Shown here: positions 31,652 through 39,314 of the stretch, piece by piece
Numbering within the stretch: the stretch's first letter is position 1
How the letters are laid out: every line of letters begins with the position of its first letter
Assembly: GCA_003249025.1 (NCBI GenBank)
Contig: QBMH01000002.1
Coordinates: forward strand, 1 to 64,000
Source of the DNA: Leptolyngbya sp.
GTDB lineage: Bacteria > Cyanobacteriota > Cyanobacteriia > Leptolyngbyales > Leptolyngbyaceae
Length of the DNA: 64,000 nucleotides
Direction of reading: 5' to 3'
Made by a program: the position numbers and the translations under genes
Notes under the pieces: model-generated
The model's input: the letters and a program-made list of their open reading frames with translations, nothing else
What the model was told of the DNA's origin: nothing
Database searches by the model: none

Positions 31652-32891
31652 CTTTCACCTGTTGGATAAGGGTCTGTGTTGGAGGAATGCCCACTAATTC
31701 GCGAGTGCGGTTGATCACCTCTAAATCTTGATTGGTCAAAGTGGGTCCATCGCAGATAGATTTAATCGCACCGACCAGGGCGATCGCGTCTTCATTTTTT
31801 TCCTCTGGCACCTCAAACGCACCCCACGCCGCCTGATTGCCAAATCGCCACTCAATCAACGGGCGGCAGACTCTCTCTAGCATTCCCTCTTTAATTTGAT
31901 TGAGTGTCGCATCAATGGACATTTCCATTAGCATCATGTGCCCTGAATTTAAGCCGCTGTCGCCTGTGCCACTGATGCCCGTACTCACCACCGTTTCCGG
32001 CACGACTTCACCCATGAGCATGATCCGCTCCAAGTAGCGGAGTCCCTCAAAAAAGAAGGTGCCTGCACTGGCTCCGGTCATTTGTTGCAATGCTGAAATT
32101 TCGTTCCGCAGGTCAGTGACCAAAACCGAGCGGTTGTCTAAATCTTCCAACTGTTCCACCATGCGATCGCTAATCGCAATCCGCTTTTCCTGTCCGGTCA
32201 GCGGGTCAATTTTGGGAGTGCCAAACTCATCGGTTTCCACGATGTATTCCTCAGTTGGCACTCGCGCCACAATGATCGGCGTTGCCTGCCGCTGCCCACA
32301 GACGATCATCTCTGCCACTAGAATTTTCCAGGCTTCATAGGCTGCCACAATCCGCCGCACCTGAGCGATGCCGTAGGGGTCACGCCCCAAGGCGAGATAG
32401 GGCTGATTGACCACATGCACCCCTTTTTCGTAGGGGATGGTCGCATCTGTGCCCGTTGCTTGCCGCACTTTCAGCCCGGTGATTTCGCCGCCCGTGCCCT
32501 CGAAGCGATAGGAGCGCGGGTCAACGGCGAGTAGCGTATCGAGCCTAAATTCGGTGCCCTCTTGCCGAACAGAGAACTCAGAGAAGGAATAGCCGATCGC
32601 GATCGCTAGCATCATCTCTGCTACGGACCAGGATAGTGAGCCGCGCATCTGCTCAAAGTTTTGCCGCATCCATTTTTGAATGCGCTGCTTCGGGTGATTA
32701 AATTCACCCAGTTTGGTTAATGCCCACAGCACTTTAATCTCAAAGCCCAGCCCTGCAACCGGGTGAGTGATCAGGATATCCAAATAGCGCTCAATCGGGT
32801 TGGCATCCTGATTAGAGATTTCAGCGGTCAGCGTATTGACCAGCCGGGTCACAGCCGGAGCGATCGCGCCTGGGTTTGGAGTGAGGGGCAT
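31602..32891 (-). CDS. Portal protein (DUF935/Mu gp29-like)
   Basis: 429 residues. The order WxxAEMMLAIAIGYSFSEF, YEKGVHVVNQPYLALGRDPYG, a clip-like middle segment, and a C-terminal RPLIEWRFGN matches portal proteins of the DUF935 type. The portal is the dodecameric DNA gate of the head. It is the first structural gene of the head operon; upstream is the HEPN-like cargo. Confidence 0.75.
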   Translation of the reverse strand: MPLTPNPGAIAPAVTRLVNTLTAEISNQDANPIERYLDILITHPVAGLGFEIKVLWALTKLGEFNHPKQRIQKWMRQNFEQMRGSLSWSVAEMMLAIAIGYSFSEFSVRQEGTEFRLDTLLAVDPRSYRFEGTGGEITGLKVRQATGTDATIPYEKGVHVVNQPYLALGRDPYGIAQVRRIVAAYEAWKILVAEMIVCGQRQATPIIVARVPTEEYIVETDEFGTPKIDPLTGQEKRIAISDRMVEQLEDLDNRSVLVTDLRNEISALQQMTGASAGTFFFEGLRYLERIMLMGEVVPETVVSTGISGTGDSGLNSGHMMLMEMSIDATLNQIKEGMLERVCRPLIEWRFGNQAAWGAFEVPEEKNEDAIALVGAIKSICDGPTLTNQDLEVINRTRELVGIPPTQTLIQQVKDAAIGATQDSGSAAAA

Positions 32892-32945
32892 GTGCAGTAC
32901 AGCGGAACTGCTAACAGCTTACGCGATCGCTCTCCAATCGCACTG

Positions 32946-34064
32946 TCAGCTTGCTGGTTTACCAACAAAAATGTATTTGGAACCGTCAAGAAACTCACTA
33001 CGCTTGTCTTTGATGAGGTAGTAGATAGTATCTAAGAGTAAGAAAAGCCTTAACGAGTTTATCTCTGTATATAGTGACTCTTCATATCTACCATGCTCAA
33101 GAATATGGCGATTTGGAAAAACATCATCAACTGTATCGAACCATTTTTTAAAGGTCGATAAAACAGGTCCATCAACGATGAAAGATATTACTGACTCAAT
33201 AACTATTGGATATGACAAAGAAAAAGGATCTCTGGTTAGAAGAATGTCTTTAAACTTCGTGGTCTTCGATTTTTGATTCCAGGGAACTTCGTTACTAGGT
33301 AACTGAGTAAAAATCCAATCTGTGATTATCCCCTCAAGTTGAGGCATGAGAGTATGTATAGATAGCGAGTATTTACCGTTTTTATGAGCAAAACAGCACT
33401 CCTCAAGTATGGTCTGTCTAGATTTGAAAATATCAGTAGCTCGCCAATCCTCTAGCATTTTCTCTAGTAAATCTTTTTCGTAGCAGTACTTCTGAATGGT
33501 TTCAACTGCTTCTTTGGGTGAGGTTTCAATAAGTCGAACTACTTCTGATAATGGATAAGGCATCAATCTAGGAATAAGCCATAAACCTTCTTTGTAGAGT
33601 TGACTTTGAATTTTATCGCAGGAGAATGCTTCTGCTGCGTAATCGGCAAAAGATTGAGTTATGAGGGTGATCATTGAATCTTGAACTTCTTTTTCTGCCT
33701 CCTGTCGATCCTCTAAAGTCAGTTCCCAATTAGGTGTTGCGTCAAAAATAATATCGTATTCACCATTAATCCTATGCTTTAGAAATATGAAAGCTACTCG
33801 CTCACCATTTTCTTCTGGAAGCACTACCGAGTGAAAACCAGCCAATTGATGGAGATATGCAGGAGCATCTGCTTCAACTGCCTCGGACGTAAGAACCCAT
33901 ACCATCCAATCGATCTCATCATTAAATAAAACTACTGGTTCTTGATTGCTTGGCAGCTTGACTAAACACTGCTTAACTCTAAATTCGTCAGAGAGTTTTC
34001 CCTCATCACGCCGCTTTCTAATTTCGGGCATGACGTACAAGTTAGTGACTTGGTTGAACATCAT
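32946..34064 (-). CDS. HEPN-like/abortive-infection-type protein (cargo)
   Basis: 372 residues, clearly more AT-rich in codon use than its neighbours, which suggests recent transfer. The N-terminal half is mixed alpha/beta. The C-terminal third, with PNRHILEHGRY (near 315-325) followed by LRLFLLLDTIYYLI, resembles the RNxxLHG...LLLD motif of HEPN-domain Abi-like proteins, RNases in many defence systems. It is not a structural protein by sequence. Four bases separate it from the 34069 gene, its operon partner. Confidence 0.55.
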   Translation of the reverse strand: MMFNQVTNLYVMPEIRKRRDEGKLSDEFRVKQCLVKLPSNQEPVVLFNDEIDWMVWVLTSEAVEADAPAYLHQLAGFHSVVLPEENGERVAFIFLKHRINGEYDIIFDATPNWELTLEDRQEAEKEVQDSMITLITQSFADYAAEAFSCDKIQSQLYKEGLWLIPRLMPYPLSEVVRLIETSPKEAVETIQKYCYEKDLLEKMLEDWRATDIFKSRQTILEECCFAHKNGKYSLSIHTLMPQLEGIITDWIFTQLPSNEVPWNQKSKTTKFKDILLTRDPFSLSYPIVIESVISFIVDGPVLSTFKKWFDTVDDVFPNRHILEHGRYEESLYTEINSLRLFLLLDTIYYLIKDKRSEFLDGSKYIFVGKPAS

Positions 34065-34068
34065 ACTG

Positions 34069-34317
34069 TCACCCCTTAGTGCCTTTATTCACAGACTCCT
34101 TAACTGTCACACGCTTTTTCAGCAATCCCAACAAGATCAACCGCTTGCTTTCATCTTTGGCAAGCGCCGCGATCGCGTCCAACAACTCACCCGTCGCCCC
34201 TTCTCCTGAGTAAAGATAGCCGCACTCAAAGGCAAGCTCCTTTAATATCTCAGATGTATCGATCCCAGTACGAACATTAATGACACTTCGTGGAATATCT
34301 TTGGGTTTTCTTGCCAT
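34069..34317 (-). CDS. Small partner gene of the HEPN-like protein
   Basis: 82 residues, basic at both ends, helical in the middle (LLDAIAALAKDESKRLILLGLLKKR). Its promoter region contains a perfect inverted repeat (34327-34359), so it could be an autoregulator or antitoxin. Not recognised; a toxin-antitoxin reading is inference from gene order. Confidence 0.5.
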   Translation of the reverse strand: MARKPKDIPRSVINVRTGIDTSEILKELAFECGYLYSGEGATGELLDAIAALAKDESKRLILLGLLKKRVTVKESVNKGTKG

Positions 34318-34323
34318 AACTGC

Positions 34324-34359
34324 TTGACACTAATTGACGATGTGACTTACAATTAGTGT
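34324..34359 (+). promoter_or_regulatory. Sigma-70 promoter overlapped by inverted repeat
   Basis: TTGACA (34324-34329), 18-nt spacer, TACAAT (34348-34353) on the plus strand. A perfect 10-bp inverted repeat ACACTAATTG/CAATTAGTGT (34327-34336 with 34350-34359) covers both hexamers, so a bound protein would block the promoter. It serves the 34438 gene and probably the divergent HEPN operon. Confidence 0.7.
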
Positions 34360-34374
34360 ACAGCACAAACAGCA

Positions 34375-34409
34375 GAAAGCGCTCCGGTCTGGACAACTAA
34401 AGCGCTTTC
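34375..34409 (+). promoter_or_regulatory. Leader hairpin with loop GGTCTGGACAACT, copy 2
   Basis: Perfect 9-bp stem GAAAGCGCT/AGCGCTTTC (34375-34383 with 34401-34409), 17-nt loop containing GGTCTGGACAACT, between the promoter and the 34438 gene. Same loop as at 11443. An AGGAGAC ribosome-binding site follows at about 34424. Confidence 0.7.
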
Positions 34410-34437
34410 CCTGAAAAAAGTCTCAGGAGACAACACA

Positions 34438-34680
34438 ATGTTAACTCAAACCGCTCCGATTTCTTCCACTGAAACAGAAAGCACTTGCGACGGACGCGGC
34501 TCCGATCGCATCGAATACGCCCCCGTCTGCGCTCAATGCAAATTCTTCGATGTCACTCGCAATATGTGCGAAGGCAAGTTGGTCGCCTGGGAACACGATC
34601 GCAGCGTTGTAGTTCGCCCCCTTGCCAACGCCACCGACAAAACTTGCAGCGATCGCTACGTTGAATTTCTCCCTTTCTAA
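34438..34680 (+). CDS. Small cysteine-containing phage protein
   Basis: 80 residues starting MLTQTAPISSTETES with strong AGGAGA upstream. Five Cys (CDG, VCAQCKFF, MCEG, TCSDR) could form a metal site. First gene of the plus-strand recombination cluster. Not recognised. Confidence 0.65.
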   Translation: MLTQTAPISSTETESTCDGRGSDRIEYAPVCAQCKFFDVTRNMCEGKLVAWEHDRSVVVRPLANATDKTCSDRYVEFLPF

Positions 34681-34690
34681 ATTCCTCAGC

Positions 34691-34713
34691 AGGGGCGAGT
34701 GTTCGCCCCTTTA
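34691..34713 (+). terminator. Weak terminator or processing hairpin
   Basis: AGGGGCGA/TCGCCCCT stem with GTGT loop followed by TTTATT, just after the stop of the 34438 gene. The T-run is short, so read-through to the recombination genes is likely. Confidence 0.5.
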
Positions 34714-34719
34714 TTACTC

Positions 34720-34884
34720 ATGCGTTACATCCTGCTTTCCAGCAATCAAATTGTCGGCTACCTCCAAGAACTTCCGCACGGCTATTTAGTCGTCTTTAAA
34801 GATGGCAGAAAAACCTTCGTCGCCTCGCTCTCGGAAATCCAAGGCAACGGCTATCAAATACGATCCGGAAACGGATCGGCTTAG
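34720..34884 (+). CDS. Small phage protein
   Basis: 54 residues starting MRYILLSSNQIVGYLQ, beta-rich, with no motif. The next gene starts inside it (82-nt overlap), in another frame, a layout typical of compact phage clusters. Modest support. Confidence 0.45.
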   Translation: MRYILLSSNQIVGYLQELPHGYLVVFKDGRKTFVASLSEIQGNGYQIRSGNGSA

Positions 34885-35005
34885 AAAATACTGCCACGCC
34901 ATGATCGAAGTGTTGGCAAAGCACAGACTTTCAACCAAGCTGCTGTCTCAAGCGGCTGACCTACTCAAACTCTACGCTGCCTACAAAGGAAAGGTGAAAT
35001 CATGA
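34802..35005 (+). CDS. Small basic protein upstream of the annealing protein
   Basis: 67 residues, basic (SPRSRKSKATAIKYD), helical C-terminus. ATGA overlap with the Rad52-like gene indicates coupled translation, so it may assist recombination. Not recognised. Confidence 0.55.
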   Translation: MAEKPSSPRSRKSKATAIKYDPETDRLRKYCHAMIEVLAKHRLSTKLLSQAADLLKLYAAYKGKVKS

Positions 35006-35532
35006 ACATACAATCCACTCCTGTAGACGATTTACTAGAGCAGCTTAAAGCACCCTTTCCAAAGGAATCTCACAAAGCGCGCAAACTTCCTGGCGGCAGC
35101 TACTACATATACGTGCCTTGGGATTGCTATGTCGATCGCTTGAACCAACTTCTAGGGTTGAATTGGTCAATCTCCTACTCCGATCCAATCGTCGTCGGTG
35201 ATTACCTGAGTGTTCGCGCTCAACTGACGATCGCGAGTGAAGTAGGCATCACCATTCGCGACGGTCTGGGCACAACTCGCACATTCCCAGAGCTAAATGA
35301 CGAAGGGAAGGAAAAGATCATCGGCGACCCGCCCAACAATGCCACGAGAGAAGCGCTTAGGGATGCTTGCCATCAATTCGGCATGGGACGCTATCTCGAC
35401 AATCAGGCAGAGGTTTGCAACCTTCTACAGGTTAAAGATCCGCAGACGCTTTACGTCCAGACTTCACGCCCAAAAAAACCGGGCGAGATTTCCCGCGAAC
35501 AATGGCAAGCCAAGAAAGCGGCAAATCAATGA
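35002..35532 (+). CDS. Rad52-like single-strand annealing protein
   Basis: 176 residues. PFPKESHKARKLPGGSYYIYVPWDCYVDRLNQLLGLNWSISY is the Rad52/Rad22-family N-terminal motif (Y-x-x-W, then RLN...G...W), followed by IRDGLGTTRTF and TREALRDACHQFGMGRYL, also typical. Such phage proteins anneal complementary strands during replication and recombination. Partner exonuclease candidates are the DHH protein at 35751 and the PD-(D/E)xK protein at 40485. Confidence 0.78.
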   Translation: MNIQSTPVDDLLEQLKAPFPKESHKARKLPGGSYYIYVPWDCYVDRLNQLLGLNWSISYSDPIVVGDYLSVRAQLTIASEVGITIRDGLGTTRTFPELNDEGKEKIIGDPPNNATREALRDACHQFGMGRYLDNQAEVCNLLQVKDPQTLYVQTSRPKKPGEISREQWQAKKAANQ

Positions 35533-35744
35533 TGCAGCGATCGCTAATAGCATTAGGCTCTCACGTCTCTGGCATCGGCTTTGATGGAAAACCTTATGAA
35601 GGAGTCATCAACGAAATCGGTGATACTTTCATCTTTTTGGAGCCTGGAGAGCGTCCCCACCATTTCAGGCGATTGCTGATTAGAGAAACGCTTAAAGTGA
35701 GGGGTGCAAATCTCCTCACAAACTTTGTACCAACCTTGGATTAG
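35529..35744 (+). CDS. Small protein downstream of annealing protein
   Basis: 71 residues starting at the ATGA overlap (35529-35532). Beta-rich, SH3-like pattern (GFDGKPYEGVINEIGDTFIFLEPG). Possibly a small regulatory or DNA-binding partner. Not recognised. Confidence 0.55.
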   Translation: MMQRSLIALGSHVSGIGFDGKPYEGVINEIGDTFIFLEPGERPHHFRRLLIRETLKVRGANLLTNFVPTLD

Positions 35745-35750
35745 AGAATT

Positions 35751-36596
35751 ATGGTGATTCACGTTTTGTTCCACGCCAAATCGATCGCACCCTTCCGCCC
35801 CTGCGTGGATGGACTATTCGCAGCCTGGGCAGCAGTTCAGGCAATGCCCGACGCTCGGCTCGTTCCGGCAAAATATCAAGAGCCGCCGAAGTTGAGCCTA
35901 AAGCGGGGCGATCGCGTCTATTTGCTTGACCTGACTTATCCAGCGCCCGTGCTGGAAAATTGGGCAAACACCGCAGATGTAACCGTATTGGATCATCACA
36001 AACAGGCATTGGAGGATTTGCGATTCCTCAGCGATCGCATTCTCAAAACTTTCGACATGTACCGCTCCGGCGCGGTCATCGCTTGGGAGCATTTTCACCC
36101 CGGCAAAGAGGTGCCCGAATTGTTCCGCTATGTGCAGGATCGCGACCTCTGGACAAAGCAACTGCCCAACTGTGACTTGGTGAGTTTGGGCTTGAGCGAA
36201 GTGATTCAGGATCTCAGCCTTGAGCAGGCATTGGCGCTGCTGCCATCACTCGCCATCGGAGAATTGGCACAAACGGGACGGCACATTGACATTGAGATCA
36301 AACAGGCGATCGCTTATGCAGTAGCTCACCACTCAACCCGTTGCGTCATCGGTCATGTAGTGCCATTTTTCAAATGCCGCACACCCCGACAGAAACAGGC
36401 ATATTCCGATATCGGACACGCCCTGGTCAATGCCAACCCAAAAGCCCCTTTTGCTGTGGTACAGACGGGCAATGGGTGGGCGCTGCGGAGTGAAAACGAT
36501 AGAGCCGATGTTGCCCGTATCGCCAAAATGATTGGCGGCGGTGGGCATCGTAATGCCAGCGGTGCCAGGTCAGAGTTACCCGGCTGGATGGTTTAG
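35751..36596 (+). CDS. DHH-family phosphoesterase
   Basis: 281 residues. Motifs of the DHH superfamily: CVDGLFAAWAA (D20), VYLLDLTYP (D60), VLDHHKQA (D81-H83), YVQDRDLW (D130), and a DHHA1-type GGGGHRNASG near the C-terminus. These enzymes degrade short oligonucleotides, cyclic dinucleotides or ssDNA (RecJ-like). In a phage recombination cluster a ssDNA or oligonucleotide exonuclease is likely; degradation of a cyclic-nucleotide signal is an alternative. Confidence 0.85.
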   Translation: MVIHVLFHAKSIAPFRPCVDGLFAAWAAVQAMPDARLVPAKYQEPPKLSLKRGDRVYLLDLTYPAPVLENWANTADVTVLDHHKQALEDLRFLSDRILKTFDMYRSGAVIAWEHFHPGKEVPELFRYVQDRDLWTKQLPNCDLVSLGLSEVIQDLSLEQALALLPSLAIGELAQTGRHIDIEIKQAIAYAVAHHSTRCVIGHVVPFFKCRTPRQKQAYSDIGHALVNANPKAPFAVVQTGNGWALRSENDRADVARIAKMIGGGGHRNASGARSELPGWMV

Positions 36597-36597
36597 A

Positions 36598-36753
36598 GTG
36601 TTTCAAATTTCAGAAGACTATGGAAAAACTTGGGTCACGATCGCCATCTGCTCTTGGATGGATTCTGACTACCCAAGATTAAAATCAGCCTACGAAAAAG
36701 CTGGCTATGCCACCCAGTATGTTGAAGCATCACTTGAGCCGCCAGCCCAATGA
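36598..36753 (+). CDS. Very small phage protein
   Basis: 51 residues with GTG start just after the DHH stop, beginning MFQISEDYGKTWVTI. Compact alpha/beta with several Tyr and Trp. Longer in-frame starts lie inside the DHH gene. Not recognised. Confidence 0.45.
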   Translation: MFQISEDYGKTWVTIAICSWMDSDYPRLKSAYEKAGYATQYVEASLEPPAQ

Positions 36754-36790
36754 TTCCAACCCCGCTTGAGAACCCCGCACAATCACCCCG

Positions 36791-36823
36791 CCCCTGCAAT
36801 GCACAATGCAGGGGTTTGTTTTT
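36791..36823 (+). terminator. Terminator of the recombination cluster
   Basis: CCCCTGCA/TGCAGGGG (36791-36798 with 36807-36814) followed by TTTGTTTTT. Ends the plus-strand cluster. Confidence 0.85.
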
Positions 36824-36949
36824 GCCACAATGCCGATGAGATAGGGAGCCGTCACGCGATCGCCCGGTTGCCACATCATGGTTGCCACATCATGTTGGTT
36901 CACAATTTTGCCCTGTGGGGAACATTGGTCAAACTTGCCAGAACATTGG

Positions 36950-37129
36950 TCATTTTGTCATGCCCAAAATTGCCGCAATAATGCTGTCAATCGGTTGCTG
37001 AGTATCGAGCATGTGCTGAATGGCATTTCTCCGAGCGATCGCCACATCATGTTCATCATCATGCCCTGCCACAATTTCGGTCAGCACCAATTTCACCAGA
37101 GCATCAACATGGTGCAACTGCTGACCCAA
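36950..37129 (-). CDS. Small paralogue fragment, C-terminal-domain-like
   Basis: 59 residues if a TTG start is used, beginning MGQQLHHVDALVKLVL. The frame is the direct continuation of the 37148 gene after its stop, so it may be a read-through tail, a decayed duplicate or a separate gene. It repeats the xGQxLxHxDALxKLL ending of its two upstream neighbours. The rest of 36754-37147 holds only a terminator and repeated GCCACATCATG words. Confidence 0.4.
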   Translation of the reverse strand: MGQQLHHVDALVKLVLTEIVAGHDDEHDVAIARRNAIQHMLDTQQPIDSIIAAILGMTK

Positions 37130-37147
37130 ACGAACGCGATCGCCACT

Positions 37148-37717
37148 TCACTCTTTAAGCAGCTTAATCAAGGCATCAATATGACTGAGCATCTGACCGC
37201 GCCGAATCATAATTTGATGATTTGCCGCATCATCCGCTGACAACTCCAGACTTTTCAATTTGCCGAAGTCTCTCCATCGCAGGCGATAACGAACGCGATC
37301 GCCAGACACTTCTTCATGGAGCCAACGATCAAACAGCACTGGCAACTGCTCAAGCTCAGCAGCCTTGTTTGATAGATGAGCAATCAGTTCTGCGCTTTCG
37401 GGATTGACCTCATCCAGCTTTCCTGAAACTGGTGAGATGGGCGGAGGAGTAATATCTGAGGACTGAAGATCACCCAAAGAAACCTTGACAGACTCTAGGG
37501 CATTCACCACTTCAGGAGTCCATCGAAACCACTCGCCACTAATCCTGTACTGATTGAGTCGAGCATGAATCCCTTTCTCAAGCTTCCTTGAGCCTGGAAA
37601 TACAGCAATTACTTCTAACCGCTGAGGGTTGCCTGTCTGAAGCTCTTTAATGCGAGTGAACGGATCAGAACTAAATCCAACCTTCACAGCGTCGCCACAT
37701 CGAATAATGTAAATCAT
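37148..37717 (-). CDS. GIY-YIG-type (T5orf172/MUG113) nuclease
   Basis: 189 residues starting MIYIIRCGDAVKVGFSSDP. IYIIRCGDAVKVGFSSDPFTRIKELQTGNP and LEKGIHARLNQYRISGEWFRW are the signature of the T5orf172/MUG113 branch of GIY-YIG nucleases. A C-terminal helical domain (residues about 140-189) ends RGQMLSHIDALIKLLKE and is shared with the neighbouring genes. A start at 37813 would add an unrelated segment. Confidence 0.78.
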   Translation of the reverse strand: MIYIIRCGDAVKVGFSSDPFTRIKELQTGNPQRLEVIAVFPGSRKLEKGIHARLNQYRISGEWFRWTPEVVNALESVKVSLGDLQSSDITPPPISPVSGKLDEVNPESAELIAHLSNKAAELEQLPVLFDRWLHEEVSGDRVRYRLRWRDFGKLKSLELSADDAANHQIMIRRGQMLSHIDALIKLLKE

Positions 37718-37827
37718 GGTGCCTACTTCTATTAGGTACAACCCCTGGGGTGTCGAATGTTCCCAGCATTCAACCCGCGAGGGGTACTCTTGTATTATCC
37801 CATTAAAAACCATACCTAGCGCCAGTT

Positions 37828-38520
37828 TCAGAGATTTTCATCCAAGCTTCTTAGGTACTTCAAGAGAGCATCACAATGCGCCAATGCTCTACCTGCTGCA
37901 ATGCGATCGCGCCACATCGCCACATCTTTGGCATCCACATATTCTGGCGGCTTACTCATCGACTTGTGCCACACCAGCCGCACGTAACCCCGCCCCGCAC
38001 TTTCTAGCCATGCGTTAGTGAGTGCGGTTTTTTGCAGCCGCTCTCGCAGCATTTCAAGCGCTTGTAGGGGTTCAGCCTCGAAAGCCTCATAGACTTGCTC
38101 GGTAAAGGTTACAGAGTTTATAGGGGTTGGGGTCAGCAAAGGCGCGTCACAGTGTAGGGGTTCAGCCTCGTCAAGCGTAGGGGCTAAGGTCAGACTACTC
38201 GTAGGGGTTGGGGTCAGCATTCGTAGGGGTTCAGCCTCTACGCTGCTCGACGGCGGCGAGAAACCATTGTCAACGACCTGCTGTGTATGGCTTTCATTTT
38301 GTAGGGGTTCAGCCCCTACGTCCCAAGGTATGGGATCGGAATGAGAAACATGAGCCAGCCAAGTAGGAGGGAAGGGTTTGACCAGTCCCTTGTCGCTTTT
38401 TACAATCACCTTGCCATCTTGGTACTCGACAACCTCACCAGTTTTGTTCAGGCTGTTACCCCTGATCACCCTGACGCGATCGCCCGGTTCAAACAGCATT
38501 ACTCGTTCATCAACGCTCAT
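37828..38520 (-). CDS. KOW-like domain protein with AEPL repeats
   Basis: 230 residues. N-terminus FEPGDRVRVIRGNSLNKTGEVVEY is a KOW/SH3-like nucleic-acid-binding motif. The middle (70-150) contains four AEPLQ/R/H peptides encoded by GTAGGGGTTCAGCC repeats. The C-terminus GRALAHCDALLKYLRSL matches the helix in the GIY-YIG neighbour. Possibly a DNA- or RNA-binding accessory protein; not recognised as a whole. Confidence 0.55.
   Translation of the reverse strand: MSVDERVMLFEPGDRVRVIRGNSLNKTGEVVEYQDGKVIVKSDKGLVKPFPPTWLAHVSHSDPIPWDVGAEPLQNESHTQQVVDNGFSPPSSSVEAEPLRMLTPTPTSSLTLAPTLDEAEPLHCDAPLLTPTPINSVTFTEQVYEAFEAEPLQALEMLRERLQKTALTNAWLESAGRGYVRLVWHKSMSKPPEYVDAKDVAMWRDRIAAGRALAHCDALLKYLRSLDENL
38064..38320. 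repeat. GTAGGGGTTCAGCC repeat family inside a gene
   Basis: Copies at 38064, 38154, 38223 and 38301, with variants GTAGGGGTTGGGGTCAGC at 38201 and a related unit at 38120 and 38177. The copy at 38301-38319 is palindromic (GTAGGGG-TTCAG-CCCCTAC). They keep the reading frame and add AEPL peptides. Confidence 0.8.
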
Positions 38521-38523
38521 AGC

Positions 38524-38907
38524 TTAAATCCCATCAGCTAGAAAACCTTGAAGCTGAAAATATAAAGGGCTTTTCACGCCGTTGCGCTTTGCCTCAGCAC
38601 GGCACGCCATTTCTACCCCTTGAATCAGTTGGCGATTGCGATCGTCCGCCGCCTCTGCCTTCTTTTTCCATTTCTCAGCAAGTTTGGCAATCGTGTTCGC
38701 ATAGTCCACGATTTTGTTGTACTCCGATCTCTGGGTTTCATTCCGCTCCATCAACTCCTCACAAAGTTGGAGCAGTTTCCCATTCGCGGCAAATGCTAGC
38801 TCTAACATTCTGTAGGGGCAGTCCTCAGGGCAATCGTCATGATTCGCTCCTACCTCCACAGCGCTTGAAACTCCGCACTCTGCACTCTGCACTATTTCTT
38901 CTGGCAT
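38524..38907 (-). CDS. Coiled-coil phage protein with Cys motif
   Basis: 127 residues starting MPEEIVQSAECG. N-terminal CPEDCPY motif, then a long helix (LLQLCEELMERNETQRSEYNKIVDYANTIAKLAEKWKKKAEAA). Overlaps the 38892 gene by 16 nt. The longer upstream frame is antisense-like in composition. Not recognised. Confidence 0.55.
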   Translation of the reverse strand: MPEEIVQSAECGVSSAVEVGANHDDCPEDCPYRMLELAFAANGKLLQLCEELMERNETQRSEYNKIVDYANTIAKLAEKWKKKAEAADDRNRQLIQGVEMACRAEAKRNGVKSPLYFQLQGFLADGI

Positions 38908-39314
38908 TGACACTTTTTCACCCTCGCCCGATCGCTCCCCTGATGTCCGCCGCCACAGTCTTGGCAGCACAGCACCCGCCCAACAAACCACCGCCGATCC
39001 TGCTCTAATGCCTTCGCTATCCGCTCCGATGGAATCACCCACTCCAGACCGGGCACCGTGTAGCCCTGGCGTGACCCATCCCAAAACCACGACTCGCACC
39101 CATAAACACACTGCCGATTGAGCGCGGCAACAATGCTTTTTGTAGTGCCTAACTTTTTGATGCGCTCAACTTTTTTGTTGGCAGGTTGCAGCGGATCTTT
39201 GCCCAAATATTGCTTCACCCGCTGCCGCACCTTGCCCGTGTGGCGATCGCGGTAGCTTTCCACCTCATAGCGGTATCGCACTCCTTTGATCATCTTTGTG
39301 CGGATGAATGTCAC
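38892..39314 (-). CDS. Zinc-ribbon-like phage protein
   Basis: 140 residues. The N-terminus (YEVESYRDRHTGKVRQRVKQYLGK) resembles the start of IS1634/IS4-type transposases, which may be coincidence. The C-terminus CCQDCGGGHQGSDRARVKKCQCQ is a zinc ribbon. One 17-mer copy (39141-39157) is inside, read as KLGTT. Possibly a DNA-binding protein. Confidence 0.5.
   Translation of the reverse strand: MTFIRTKMIKGVRYRYEVESYRDRHTGKVRQRVKQYLGKDPLQPANKKVERIKKLGTTKSIVAALNRQCVYGCESWFWDGSRQGYTVPGLEWVIPSERIAKALEQDRRWFVGRVLCCQDCGGGHQGSDRARVKKCQCQKK
39141..39157 (+). repeat. Dispersed 17-mer, copy 5 of 7
   Basis: Exact TGTAGTGCCTAACTTTT in the 38892 gene, opposite strand. Confidence 0.9.
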
